Made by a program: the position numbers and the translations under genes | Assembly: GCF_000332355.1 (NCBI RefSeq) | Contig: NZ_KB235959.1 | Coordinates: forward strand, 457,231 to 500,392 | Length of the DNA stretch: 43,162 nucleotides | Origin: Baaleninema simplex PCC 7105 | Lineage (GTDB): Bacteria > Cyanobacteriota > Cyanobacteriia > Cyanobacteriales > Geitlerinemataceae | Reading direction: 5' to 3' | Shown: in pieces, positions 33,323 through 42,995 of the stretch | Layout: every line of letters starts with the position of its first letter | How positions within the stretch are numbered: position 1 is the stretch's first letter | The notes under the pieces: generated by a model | Seen by the model: only the letters and a program-made list of their open reading frames with translations | Told to the model about the DNA's origin: nothing | Databases searched by the model: none

Positions 33323-34444
33323 TTACTTTGAATATCGATTCAAAACTCCGAGTATTTCCTCAAACATACGATCGCTGTCAAACAATTTTACCCGTTCGAG
33401 TCCCCGTTCTCGTAAGTGCGATCGCAAATTAGAATCGGTGGCGACGCGGTAAATTCCCGCCGCGATACTCTCGACACTCCACGGATCGACATATTCGGCT
33501 GCATCGCCGCAAACTTCGGGAATTGAGGCGGCGTGAGACGCCACAATCGGACATCCACACGCCATCGCCTCCAGAGGTGGAATTCCGAACCCTTCGTAAA
33601 GGGAGGGAAACGCAAAGGCGATCGCATTCCGATATAACGCAGCCAGAGACTCGTCGGGAACGAAGCCCAGAAATTTGACGCGATCGCCAATTCCGAGGTG
33701 TCGGGGATAATCGATAATTTCGCGATCGAGTTTGTTGAGTTTTCCTGCGATCGCCAACTCGAGGTTTTCCACGTTGACACGAGAAAAGGCTTCTATGAGA
33801 CGGCGTATGTTTTTATAGGGACGAGTTTCGCCAACGCACAGAATAAAGAGTTTTAAATAATATTTATTAAGAATTAATGTATCTCTCTTTCTGCGTTTAA
33901 TGTTAAAAACATTATTTTTATATCCTTGATAAATAACGTGAATTGGCTTTTTGGTTATGTTAAATTGACTTTCAATGTCTTTTTTTGTATTGTCAGAAGT
34001 TGTCACGATCGCTTTCGATTTCTTTAAAATTCGTGGCAAAATATATCGAAAATAATATTTTACTCTCGGATAGCTATCGGGAAAAACTATCGGTAAAAGG
34101 TCGTGAACTGTAACGATTTGCGGACAAACCGGAAATAACATTCCTTCCGGTACGGGCGAGTAAAACAAATCAGTTTTTCGTTGAATCAACGAAATCGGCA
34201 ATAGGGTTTGATGCCAAATTAACCGAGTTAAATTATGTTTAAAATCATTTCTGTCGATATTTTGAAACGGAATTCTCGAAACCAAATTTTCGTAATTTCG
34301 ATTTAACAACTTGTCTGCCGTATAAATCGTAAAATTCGAGACATTTGAGTTGAACAACGAACTCAAAATCTCGCCCGTGTAGCGATTTAAGCCGTCGAAC
34401 TTTTCGTGATGGTAGCCACTGGCGTTAAAAGCGAAGTTCGACAC
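33323..34444 (-). CDS. GT4-family glycosyltransferase, mosaic composition
   Basis: 373 aa from a probable GTG at 34444 (VSNFAFNASGYHHEKFDG). The frame is open to 34552, but that part is antisense to murD, and no clear ribosome site is seen. Motifs: LNRYTGEIL, PQIVTVHDLLPIVFPDSYP, FILCVGETRPYKNIRRLIEA, FPSLYEGFGIPPLEAMACG and PEVCGDAAEYVDPWS. The E-x7-E lies in EGFGIPPLE. The first ~230 codons are AT-rich and lack HIP1. The last ~170 are GC-richer with HIP1 sites and strongly resemble the 31978-33066 protein, so a recombinant origin is likely. Same strand, 256 bp upstream of that paralogue; murD's stop overlaps the upstream open frame only. Confidence 0.85.
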   Translation of the reverse strand: MSNFAFNASGYHHEKFDGLNRYTGEILSSLFNSNVSNFTIYTADKLLNRNYENLVSRIPFQNIDRNDFKHNLTRLIWHQTLLPISLIQRKTDLFYSPVPEGMLFPVCPQIVTVHDLLPIVFPDSYPRVKYYFRYILPRILKKSKAIVTTSDNTKKDIESQFNITKKPIHVIYQGYKNNVFNIKRRKRDTLILNKYYLKLFILCVGETRPYKNIRRLIEAFSRVNVENLELAIAGKLNKLDREIIDYPRHLGIGDRVKFLGFVPDESLAALYRNAIAFAFPSLYEGFGIPPLEAMACGCPIVASHAASIPEVCGDAAEYVDPWSVESIAAGIYRVATDSNLRSHLRERGLERVKLFDSDRMFEEILGVLNRYSK

Positions 34445-34475
34445 GGTAGAATAATAAAAGTTTAAAAAGACAGAA

Positions 34476-35825
34476 TCACAAAAATTCCTGGCACAACTGG
34501 CGGAAGCGATCGCCCCGAACCTCAAAATTCGGAAACTGGTCGAAACTCGCACAAGCCGGAGACAACAACACCGTCGCGACGTCGTATTTCGGGGCGATTT
34601 CCTGCGATCGCATCACTGCCCGTTCCATCGTTTCCACAATTTCGTAATCCGAGTATCCCACGCTGTCGAGTTTCTGAGCAAACAGCGACGCTGCCTCGCC
34701 GATGAGTAACACGAACGCCGCTTTCTCCTGAATCTTGTGCAACCAAGCGATCGCGTCCCCTTCCTTCGGTTCCCCTCCCGCAATCAACACCGCAGGAGAC
34801 GCCACCGACGCCAACCCCACCAACGCCGCATCGTAATTCGTCGCCTTGCTGTCGTTGACGAACTGCACGCCGTCGCGACTTCCCAACACCTCCAAACGGT
34901 GGGGAACGCCGGGAAACGTAGCAATAGCATGGGCGATCGCCTCGGCATCGATACCCGCCAATCGAGCCGCTGTCACGGACATTAACAGATTTTGGCGGTT
35001 GTGGGAACCGGGCATTTTCAACGCCGAAACCGAAAGAATTTTCTCACCATCCACCATCACCGCATCGCCGTCGAGGTACGCAAAGGGTTTCAACACCGCC
35101 TCGTTCGTCGTACTCGTCCAATAAGCATTCGGCCATTGCGACGCCACACTTCGCAAATAGGGATCGTCGCCGTTGAACACTTGCAATTCCGACGCCTTGA
35201 GGAGTTTGGCTTTAATGTTGTAGTAATTTTCGAGGGTTTTGTGGCGGTTGAGGTGATCGGCGGTGAACGTCGTCCAAACCCCAATCCGAGGCGTGATGCT
35301 GTTGGACGACTCGATTTGATAGCTGCTGATTTCGGCAACAATCCAATCGAGAGGTGGCTCACCGTTGGCTTGACTCAACGCCAACTCACAGGCAGCGTTT
35401 CCAATGTTGCCACAAGCGGGGGTATTATGTCCGGCGGCTTGGAAAATCGCGGCGGTGAGGGCGGTAGTGGTGGTTTTCCCGTTGGTTCCCGTAATTCCCA
35501 CCCAGGGACAGCTTTGCAAATGTCGCCAAGCCAATTCCATTTCGCCGATGGTTTCGATCCCCAGTTCCCGCGATCGCTCTAAATTGGGCAAATCCCAGGG
35601 AACACCGGGACTGACGACGAGTAAGGCTAAATCGGTATTCGCCTCGGGATCGAAACTCGTTTCCAAGCTAACGGGAATATCCTGTTCGGTGAGTTGCTGT
35701 TGTTGGCGTTGGAGGCTGTCGCTGGTTCCGCGATCGCTCGCCGTCACCCTCCAACCCTTGCGTTTCAACAACTGAGCAGCGGCAACCCCTGACTTTCCTA
35801 AACCGATAACGTGAGCCTTTGGCAT
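34476..35825 (-). CDS. murD: UDP-N-acetylmuramoyl-L-alanine--D-glutamate ligase
   Basis: Adds D-glutamate to UDP-MurNAc-L-Ala in cytosolic peptidoglycan synthesis. ATG 35825 gives 449 aa and the family N-terminus MPKAHVIGLGKSGVAAAQLL; longer starts lie within HIP1-rich DNA. Mur ligase landmarks: ATP loop GITGTNGKTTTT, VAEISSYQIES, TADHLNRHK, GSHNRQNLLMS, HRLEVLG, FVNDSKATNYDA and LIAGGEPKEGD. The C-terminal ADP-contact LSPACASFDQF is in place. All three domains are present. It is the first gene of the minus-strand envelope block. Confidence 0.96.
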   Translation of the reverse strand: MPKAHVIGLGKSGVAAAQLLKRKGWRVTASDRGTSDSLQRQQQQLTEQDIPVSLETSFDPEANTDLALLVVSPGVPWDLPNLERSRELGIETIGEMELAWRHLQSCPWVGITGTNGKTTTTALTAAIFQAAGHNTPACGNIGNAACELALSQANGEPPLDWIVAEISSYQIESSNSITPRIGVWTTFTADHLNRHKTLENYYNIKAKLLKASELQVFNGDDPYLRSVASQWPNAYWTSTTNEAVLKPFAYLDGDAVMVDGEKILSVSALKMPGSHNRQNLLMSVTAARLAGIDAEAIAHAIATFPGVPHRLEVLGSRDGVQFVNDSKATNYDAALVGLASVASPAVLIAGGEPKEGDAIAWLHKIQEKAAFVLLIGEAASLFAQKLDSVGYSDYEIVETMERAVMRSQEIAPKYDVATVLLSPACASFDQFPNFEVRGDRFRQLCQEFL

Positions 35826-36040
35826 AAGCGATCGCAACTCTGACACCAATTCTCACAATCTTATCAGGAATCCTGAGTCTAAAACTTCATTGAGTAATCT
35901 GGAATCGTACTATAGCAGTCCCAAATGGATCGCCAAAAATTAAAACACTCGAAAAAATCTGATTCCCCGTTCCCCGTTCCCCGTTTCCAATTCCCTTTTT
36001 GTCTCAATTTTGTTACACAACTGATTTAGGGTTGCTATAT

Positions 36041-36406
36041 ATAGCAGTACGACTTCGTTTGCGGCTTGTTTTCAGGATAGATCGTTACGATATGGGGTTT
36101 TCAGCCGATCTGTTTCCGCAAACCATCTAGGATTGCCATAGAAAACTCAACTGAGTCGTAAAATCTCGAACCTCAAAGTACCGCAAAACAGTAAAAATAT
36201 GAGTCTGGGGTAGGTTGAATGGAGCGAAGCCGAAACCCAACAGCCGCAAAATTGAGTACTATAGCAATTCTAAATTAGTTGTTTGACAAAATCGGGATAA
36301 AAAGGGGTCTTCGGAGTTTGAGGTGATAATATAGCAGTATGACTTCGTTTGCGGATCGTTTTCAATATGAATCATTGCGGAATGGGGTTTTCAGCCGATC
36401 TGTTTC
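36041..36406. repeat. Pair of 76-bp direct repeats
   Basis: 36041-36116 and 36331-36406 are equal in length and match at about 65 of 76 positions, without gaps. They open ATAGCAGTA-GACTTCGTTTG and close GGGGTTTTCAGCCGATCTG. The spacing is 290 bp. Non-coding. Confidence 0.85.
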
Positions 36407-36476
36407 GGGTGCATCTCAATGAGTGCAAAAACATCAGTTTGGGGTGGCAAAATTCCCGATTAGCACTTCCGGTATA

Positions 36477-36509
36477 AGATCTCCGGCATCTTGGAGATGC
36501 CGGAGATCT
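36477..36509. repeat. Perfect 15-bp palindromic hairpin, copy 2
   Basis: AGATCTCCGGCATCT, spacer TGG, then the exact reverse complement. It differs from copy 1 (1325-1357) by one compensated base pair, preserving the stem. Confidence 0.85.
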
Positions 36510-36559
36510 GGAAATTGAGTGCGCCCAATTCGATGAATTTACATTTTTGAGATGTACCC

Positions 36560-37091
36560 GGAGGATTTCCAAAGCTTATCGAAAAAGTGTTTCCCAATGC
36601 CCAAATTGTCGTCGATAGATTTCACGTTATGAAAGCGGTGAATGACAATCTAAATAAAATCCGAAAGCAGGTGAAGTTTAAAATCAAAATCAAAGGAGCA
36701 AAATGGTTATTGCTGAAAAACCAAAAAGATTAAAAAGAAGAGGAATTGGAAAAATTAGAGGCCGTTTTAAAACAGTCAAAACGTTTACGAAAAGCTTATC
36801 AGCTTAAAGAGGATTTTAGAGAAATTTATGAAACAACTCAAGACCCAGAGAGCGGAAAAAATAAATTTAAAGAATGGTTGTGTAAAGCACAGAGTATTTA
36901 TGGTGATGCTGTCAAGACAATTCGCAATCATCTTAACACATCTTAACACAATATGTAATTATTTCTTGAGCCGAACAACCAATGGTGTTATGGAGGGTAT
37001 TAATAATCGTCTTAAACTGATAAAGCGTCAAGCTTATGGCTTTATAAATTTTGAAAATATGCGAATGCGCTTTCTGTCTTGCTTTACTTAA
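36560..37091 (+). pseudogene. ISL3-family transposase remnant
   Basis: Reading from 36560, the translation GGFPKLIEKVFPNAQIVVDR, then FHVMKAVNDNLNKIRK, matches the DDE region of ISL3 transposases. Lesions follow: TAA in frame at 36731, then a 10-base tandem duplication (ATCTTAACAC twice, near 36932-36951) that shifts the frame. After it the frame resumes with RTTNGVMEGINNRLKLIKRQ and ends at TAA 37091, the family C-terminus. The N-terminal ~half and any left inverted repeat are missing. The copy cannot encode an active enzyme. The palindrome at 36477-36509 lies just before the break. Confidence 0.9.
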
Positions 37092-37254
37092 TAAGTTTTT
37101 CTTATCACCTTGTTTTTGACGTTCTTCTGGGGTCATTGACGACTGGGGAATGCTTTCCTCTCTATTCTCGAACCTCTGTCAATGCGTATTTCTACTCATT
37201 GCATTAACTAGATGCTCCCACCGTATTACCGTATCTCTCCATCACCTCGTTTCC

Positions 37255-37662
37255 TTACCCGAGCGATCGCAACACCCGACACCACCTCGCCGCCAATTCC
37301 ACATCCGTAAACGGAACGTTCACCGACGGTTGCCACTCGGGAAACACGAACTCCAAGGCAATAGATTTACTCTTGCGGGGTAAATTCTCTTCGTCGATCG
37401 CTTCCCCGTTAACGAGCAGGCGAATCTCCTTAACATCTTGTAAAGAAAACGTTTGCAAGTCCACCATGCCCTGACGGGTGGCTTTCCCCCAGGTGATTTG
37501 ATGGTCTTTTTGACCCAATACCGCCAAAATGTCGTACTTGGCGCGATCGAATCCTTCGGCCCAACTGCGATACGCCTCCACTTTCTGAAATTCGTTCCAA
37601 CCCGCCCAAGCCAGGCCGAAAAACAACGCCAATAAGGGCAACCAAATCAAACCCCGTTCCAT
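37255..37662 (-). CDS. Membrane-anchored hypothetical protein, 135 aa
   Basis: ATG 37662, with AGGA about 11 bases upstream. The N-terminal segment RGLIWLPLLALFFGLAWAGW is a single anchor, and Met-Glu-Arg before it suggests the rest faces the periplasm or thylakoid lumen. The ~110-residue soluble part contains VLGQKDHQITWGKATRQG, DVKEIRLLVNG and the C-terminal DVELAARWCRVLRSLG. It resembles conserved cyanobacterial proteins, but I cannot name the family. It is divergent from the subtilase gene, with 190 bp between them. Confidence 0.8.
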   Translation of the reverse strand: MERGLIWLPLLALFFGLAWAGWNEFQKVEAYRSWAEGFDRAKYDILAVLGQKDHQITWGKATRQGMVDLQTFSLQDVKEIRLLVNGEAIDEENLPRKSKSIALEFVFPEWQPSVNVPFTDVELAARWCRVLRSLG

Positions 37663-37853
37663 AATCAGTTCGTCCTACAAACTCAACGATTGAAACTTGC
37701 ACATCTGACTCGCTGTTGCTCTCTCAATCGAAGAATTTCGTTTCAACTTCTCTTTCTCTTCCAGTTTATCTTCCCATCGATCGCCCGTCAGCAATGCGCT
37801 ATCGTGGAACAAATCTCAAGATCGCGCTCTGCCGAACACACGACGAACCGATT

Positions 37854-39701
37854 ATGAAAAAGCTTTTACTGACGTTTCTATTTCTCCTCGGCTTGGGGTG
37901 GGCGTTATCCACCTTTCAAGGACTCGCCGCCCAAGGCACGTACGACTCGATCGTTCTCGACTTTCGTGAAGACATTCCCCCGGCACAAGTCGAACAGCAA
38001 CTCGAGGCGATTCGCAGCCAATACGACCTGCAACCCCGTCTCAACAGCGAATTTTCCGGCACAGACAATGTTTATATCGTAGAGGGCGATCGCCAGAGGC
38101 TGCGCCAACTCAGAAAAGAGTTCGGCAAATTTGTCGAAGCGATCGAACCCAACTATATCTACGGCTTGCCGAAACCGGAACTGTACCGAGACAGCGACTG
38201 TTCCACCTCTACCCCAGAGGATAACGCCGCCCTCTCCCCCAACCGCCCCAACGATCCCCTCTACAGCAAGCAGTGGAACCTGCAAGCGATTAACGTAGAA
38301 GGGGCTTGGCTCGACAGCGACGGTGCAAACGTGACTGTAGCGGTCATCGATACCGGAATTACCCAAGTTCCCGATCTCGAAACCACCGAACTCCTTCCCG
38401 GTTACGACTTCGTCAACGATCGCGAACGAGCCGACGACGACAACGGCCACGGAACCCACGTCGCCGGAACCATCGCCCAATCGACAAACAACAACTTCGG
38501 CGTCGCCGGTATCGCCCACGGTGCCAAACTGATGCCCCTGAAAGTCCTCAGTTCCCAAGGAGGCGGAACCGTCAGCGACATTGCCGAAGCCATTAAATTC
38601 GCCGCCGATAACGGCGCAGATGTCATCAACCTCAGCTTGGGCGGAAGCGGCGAAAGTCAACTGATGCAAGAGGCGATCGACTACGCCTATAACAAAGGTG
38701 TCGTTATCGTGGCCGCTGCCGGAAACGCCAACCAAAACTCTGCCGGATATCCCGCCCGCTATCCCCGCGTTGTGGGCGTTTCTGCTGTAGACGCCTCTGG
38801 CGACAAAGCCCCCTATTCCAACTTCGGTGCAGGGGTAGACCTCTCCGCCCCCGGTGGCAACACGAAAAATGGCGAATCGGGCGGTATCCTGCAACATACC
38901 ATCGACCCCCAAAACGGAACGCCCGCTTTCTTAGCCTTCCAAGGTACGAGTATGGCATCTCCCCACGTGGCTGGGGTTGCGGCGTTGATTAAAGCGGCTG
39001 GCGTTGACGATGCCGAAGACGTGGTTCGCATCCTCAAAGAATCGGCTCGTCCGGTACAGGACGACACCCTCAACCATTTTGGCTCGGGACATCTCGATGC
39101 GAAATCTGCCGTGCAACTGGCGGTTAACGGTCAACTGACGTTTCGCGACTTCTTCCGCTGGTTGCGCGATAACGGCTATTTGAACCCCCGCTTCTGGATA
39201 GACGGCGGAACGATCGCCCTGTTGCCGAAAATTGCGATGGTTGTGGGTTCCTATCTCTTGGCGTGGTTGTTGCGGAATTACTTCCCCTTCCGTTGGAACT
39301 GGAATCTAGCCACGGGGTTGGTGATGGGCAGTTCCGGCGTCTTCGTGTTGCGGAGTCTGTACCTGTTCGATTTACCCCAATGGCCGCTGCGGGTCATGGG
39401 GAGTTCGTTACCGGAGTTAGGAACGGCAATTCAAGGGAATCCGGCTCTCAACCCCATTTTTGCCAGCGTGTTGATTCCGGCTGGGTTAATCTTGTTGCTG
39501 CTGGGACATCGCGATTGGAAATGGTTTGCCGTTGGAACGACACTGGGCGTTGCCAGTTGTTTGGCGGTGAGTGCGGCGATCGATCCCGCGTTGGTGTGGC
39601 TCGGTAGCGGTTGGGTGGCTCGCGGCTTCCTGGCGGCGAACGCCCTCGCCTGCGTTGCGCTGGCTCGTTTAGCAGTGAGACCTGGAGGTGTGACAGGATG
39701 A
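37854..39701 (+). CDS. Secreted subtilisin-like serine protease with C-terminal membrane domain
   Basis: ATG 37854 gives 615 aa with a signal peptide (MKKLLLTFLFLLGLGWALST, likely cut after GLAA). The frame is open to 37716, but only this start begins a signal. Residues ~30-110 look like an inhibitor_I9-type propeptide. The S8 catalytic domain has Asp166 (AVIDTG), His199 (NGHGTHVAGT), the oxyanion Asn291 (AAAGN) and Ser366 (GTSMASP); all are intact. Residues ~450-610 add about five hydrophobic segments, unusual for the family, so the protease probably stays membrane-held with its active site outside the cytoplasm. Its stop overlaps the next ATG, so the two are translationally coupled. Confidence 0.92.
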   Translation: MKKLLLTFLFLLGLGWALSTFQGLAAQGTYDSIVLDFREDIPPAQVEQQLEAIRSQYDLQPRLNSEFSGTDNVYIVEGDRQRLRQLRKEFGKFVEAIEPNYIYGLPKPELYRDSDCSTSTPEDNAALSPNRPNDPLYSKQWNLQAINVEGAWLDSDGANVTVAVIDTGITQVPDLETTELLPGYDFVNDRERADDDNGHGTHVAGTIAQSTNNNFGVAGIAHGAKLMPLKVLSSQGGGTVSDIAEAIKFAADNGADVINLSLGGSGESQLMQEAIDYAYNKGVVIVAAAGNANQNSAGYPARYPRVVGVSAVDASGDKAPYSNFGAGVDLSAPGGNTKNGESGGILQHTIDPQNGTPAFLAFQGTSMASPHVAGVAALIKAAGVDDAEDVVRILKESARPVQDDTLNHFGSGHLDAKSAVQLAVNGQLTFRDFFRWLRDNGYLNPRFWIDGGTIALLPKIAMVVGSYLLAWLLRNYFPFRWNWNLATGLVMGSSGVFVLRSLYLFDLPQWPLRVMGSSLPELGTAIQGNPALNPIFASVLIPAGLILLLLGHRDWKWFAVGTTLGVASCLAVSAAIDPALVWLGSGWVARGFLAANALACVALARLAVRPGGVTG

Positions 39702-39916
39702 TGGTAACGGGAACGGTCAAACGGGTTGCGATGGGTACTGGAACCTGGGCGATCGAAGCTGACAACGGGACGACTTACGAAATTTATCGAGGTGCGCCCC
39801 CGGAATTGCTCGAAGATGGCCTGAAGGTAGAGGTTAACGGTTCGGTACGCGACGATGTGATGACGCTTGCCGCGATCGGGCCTGTTTTGGAAGTTCAGTC
39901 GTTCGAGAAGCGATAA
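39698..39916 (+). CDS. Small hypothetical protein coupled to the subtilase, 72 aa
   Basis: ATG 39698 overlaps the subtilase stop by 4 bp (ATGA), with GGAGG nine bases upstream, which decides the start. Short beta-rich sequence: VTGTVKRVAMGTGTWAIEAD, then LEDGLKVEVNGSVRDDVMT, reading like an OB-type or SH3-type barrel with no membrane segment. I do not recognise the family. Tight coupling suggests it works with, or restrains, the protease, although it has no export signal and so would lie in the cytoplasm. A strong terminator follows. Confidence 0.75.
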   Translation: MMVTGTVKRVAMGTGTWAIEADNGTTYEIYRGAPPELLEDGLKVEVNGSVRDDVMTLAAIGPVLEVQSFEKR

Positions 39917-39944
39917 ACTTCTCTTCCTCTTGTTTGCAATACAG

Positions 39945-39975
39945 AACTCTCCGTCTGGGTACGGGGAGTTTTTCC
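39945..39975 (+). terminator. Rho-independent terminator of the subtilase unit
   Basis: AACTCTCCGT, loop CTGGGT, ACGGGGAGTT then TTTTCC-like sequence: a 10-bp stem (one G-U pair) followed by T's, 28 bases past the stop. Confidence 0.85.
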
Positions 39976-40039
39976 TTGGCTGGAAATTCGCTGTGTTGGG
40001 TGGGGTGAAGAATTGATTGCGCCTGTAGTGATGTGCTGA

Positions 40040-40087
40040 TACTCCGTCCTTTTCCAATAAGCTTGGTTTTAAAACACCTTCACCACA
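40040..40087. repeat. Dispersed intergenic repeat, copy 2
   Basis: Matches 1578-1625: ...TCCTTTTCCAATAAGCTTGG..., with a 3' TTCACCACAG end. The rest of 39976-40362 shows no gene. Confidence 0.75.
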
Positions 40088-40362
40088 GAGACACAGAGGA
40101 CACAGAGAGGTTCTTGCAAAGTTCAGAGAAACTTTGAGATAGGGATGGGATATAGCCAGACCAACTGATTCGTGAAATCCTGTAATCTGAAAGTACTGTA
40201 GCACAGCAATCCCAACTACAGAGGGCGTTCACAACTCAAATGATTCTGCTATATGAAGGAGAAACTGGCTCGAGGCGATCGCAATGTCTGAAGCTTTGAC
40301 CGGATGTTGAGCCTGAGTATCTGTGGATGTTTTGGCAGTGGTGATTGCGGGTGTAACTAGCA

Positions 40363-42940
40363 TTATGCTGCGCTGTATTGTTCTTGAATATACCGAAAAA
40401 TCTTCTCGGTATAACAATCGATCTCCTCTTCACAGTAATCATCCTCGGGTAGACCCGTCTCTGCGTCGTAAAGACGATTGCGAACGAGCGTGCAAACTTT
40501 TGCCCGAGTCTGCTCTTTTTGCGACCAGCCTTCAATTTCAGCTAACTGCGATCGCACGATATCCAACAGTTCTCGGGCAACGGTTTTGACGCGGGCGATC
40601 GATTGCTTGCTGAGGCGATCTTTCCCCTGGCAGAGTAAATCGAAGATGGCGAGATATTCGTCGTCGAGTCCTTCGCGAACGGCGCGGCTGTCTTCTTCGG
40701 AAATGTCGCGGACGAGGGCAATCAGAGCCTCGAAGGTTTGTTCGATCGCCACTCGGTCAGTTTCGCGGTTGTAGTCGAGGACGATTTGTTGGTAGCGATC
40801 GTACAGGTCGAGGCGTTTTTGGTTGCGGTTGCCTTGCAGCATTCGATCGAGCTGATGTTCGATCGCCGTTTTCAGGTCTTGGACGTTAACGTTTTTACGG
40901 GGCGATCGATCGAATTCGGTTTTCAGTAAATCCCAATCGATGGAACCAATATCGTAGAGTTGCCCCGAATCCGCCCCGGCGTCTCGTTCTCGTTCGACGC
41001 GAATCGAATCGCCGATCGACCGTTGCAACTCGAACAGAACGCGATTGAGATCGGCACTGGCTTCGCGGCGTTGGTGAAGTTGCTTGTAAATAGCATCGAT
41101 CGCGCGATATGGTTTGTCGTAAGGACGGGCGATGTGAGAATAGCCCGAGAGCGATGTTTTGATGTTGAAAACCTGACGGGCGAGGACGTTAAATTTGGCG
41201 CGGCTTTCGTCAGTGCTGCAAATGGCGTTGAGAATCGAGCCGTCATTGTGTTCGTCGAGTTGAGCGAGTTTGTCGAATCCCTCGGCCTCGATAAGCTGTT
41301 GCAAGTCGCAGCCGAGATGCTTGACGTGCTGGATGCAGTTGTCGATCTAACTTTCGTAGGATTGCTTGAGTTCGGTTTCGATATCGGGGTAAAGGCTGGT
41401 GTCCTCGGTGTCCGTCTCGTCCTCTGAAACTGGGGCTTCACCTCGGGCGTATTTGGAGAGGGCAGCTCGGAGGCTTTTCAGCAAGCCGTTGTAATCGACG
41501 AGGAGGCCGTTACGTTTGCCCTCAGCGACGCGATTGGCGCGGGCGATCGCCTGCATGAGATTGTGTCCCTGCATGGGTTTGTCGATGTACAGCGTCGAGA
41601 GGGTCTTCACGTCGAACCCTGTCAGCCACATGGCGCAGACGATCGCCAGACGAAAGGGGTGTTTGGGGTCGCGAAATTCAGTGTCGAGTTTTCGGGTTTT
41701 AATCGTCCTGCGGTGGGGTTCGATGTCGATGTCCCACTCGCGAAAGGTGGCGACTTCGTTTTGAGATTCGCTCACCACTACCAGATATTCCGTTTCGGTC
41801 AGCCACTCGAGATGCTCCCGTTTTTCCGTCGCTTCTTGCTCGTCGCGGGCGTGTTTGAGCCGTTTTCGTTGTCGATCGATCGCCTGTTTCCAGTATTTAT
41901 CGATGAAGCCGTGAATCCTGACGGCGGTAATTTTATCGAGGCAGACGAGCATGGCTTTTCCCGTTTGCCAGCGTTCGAGATAGTGAGCCACGAGGTCTTC
42001 GGCGATGCGATCGAGTCGGTCTTTGGCGGTGAGGATGGTGTAATCTTTTCCCAGACGGCGGCGGATACTGGCTTCGTCGTCTGCGTCGAGGTCGTACCGT
42101 TCCAGTTCTTCGGCGATTTTGCGGTTGAAGGCTTCGTCGTTGGAGACCGATGTAACTCGACCGTCGTACTCGAACGTGAGTTTTTCGCCTCGGTTGTCGT
42201 AGTACAGGGGAACCGTCGCCCCGTCTTCGATCGCCCGCTGGAAGTTATAGGTGGAAATGTAGTCTCCGAAGGTTTGCCGGGTTTTCTGGTCTTCGGGGGA
42301 GTTCATCAACGGCGTCCCCGTAAAGGCGATGAAGGCGGCGTTGGGCAGTCCGGCCCGCATATTATCGGCGAGGAGTCCGTATTGGGTGCGGTGGGCTTCG
42401 TCGCAAATGACGATAATGTCGTCTCGCTGGCTGTAGATGGTTCCCGGCTGGTTGAACTTGTGAATCAGCGTGAAGACGTAGCGGTGGTTTTTGCGTAAGA
42501 GTTCGGTGAGGTGTTCGCCGCTGGTGGCTTGGGTTTTGTCGGTGTTCGCCCCGAGGTTAGAAAAAGTACTGGAAATTTGGTTGTCCAGGTCGTCGCGATC
42601 GGTAACGATGACGAAGGTGTAGCTACCGGGTAAAAGACGGTGGACTTTTTCGCCGAGAAACGCCATCGAGTAAGATTTGCCGCTGCCTTGGGTGTGCCAG
42701 AACACGCCGAGTTTGTCGGGGTTGGGACGTTCGAGGCGATCGCGCACGGCAGTAAAGGCGCGGTTCACACCGAGATATTGGTGGTTGCGAGCCAGAATTT
42801 TTGTGGTGGGTTGGGTGGTTTCGTCGAAGAAGATGAAGTTTCGCACGAAATCGAGTAAGTTGGCGGGGGTGCAGAGTCCCATTAGCATCGTTTCCCAATC
42901 CACGCGCCCCGGTTCGCTTTCTTCTAGCGGGACTTAAAAG
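40363..42940 (-). pseudogene. hsdR: Type I restriction enzyme R subunit, broken (hsdR)
   Basis: Minus-strand translation from ~42940 shows the HsdR motor: WETMLMGLCTPANLLDFVRN, Walker A HTQGSGKS, motif II ICDEAHRTQYG, III AFTGTPL, motif VI QAIARANR, then the C-terminal helical region. Two lesions are visible. TAG at 41347-41349 interrupts ...KQSYES, and the same frame resumes at once with IDNCIQHVKHLGCD. The N-terminal ~250-300 residues (the nuclease domain) are absent, because the frame runs into foreign DNA at about 42940. No hsdM or hsdS is in the window. The ATPase part (41347-42903, 518 aa) and C-part (40363-41304, 313 aa) could be made separately but would lack the nuclease. It is a decayed gene. 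Confidence 0.9.
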
Positions 42941-42995
42941 GTAAAATAAAAGCAAAACCCTTGACTGACAAGGATTTAAGGTGGAGAGTGTCCCC

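Larger units (their letters stand above)
35826..36555. other. Repeat-rich gene desert
   Basis: About 730 bases without a supported gene. It contains two 76-bp direct repeats, the second palindrome copy and a GTAGGTTGAATGGAGCGAAG repeat. Further copies of ATAGCA near 35914 and 36261 show repeated insertion or duplication. Confidence 0.7.

Noticed and set aside
40236-40535. Minus frame overlapping the end of hsdR
   Set aside because: It lies in another frame of hsdR coding sequence and intergenic DNA, with no gene-like features.
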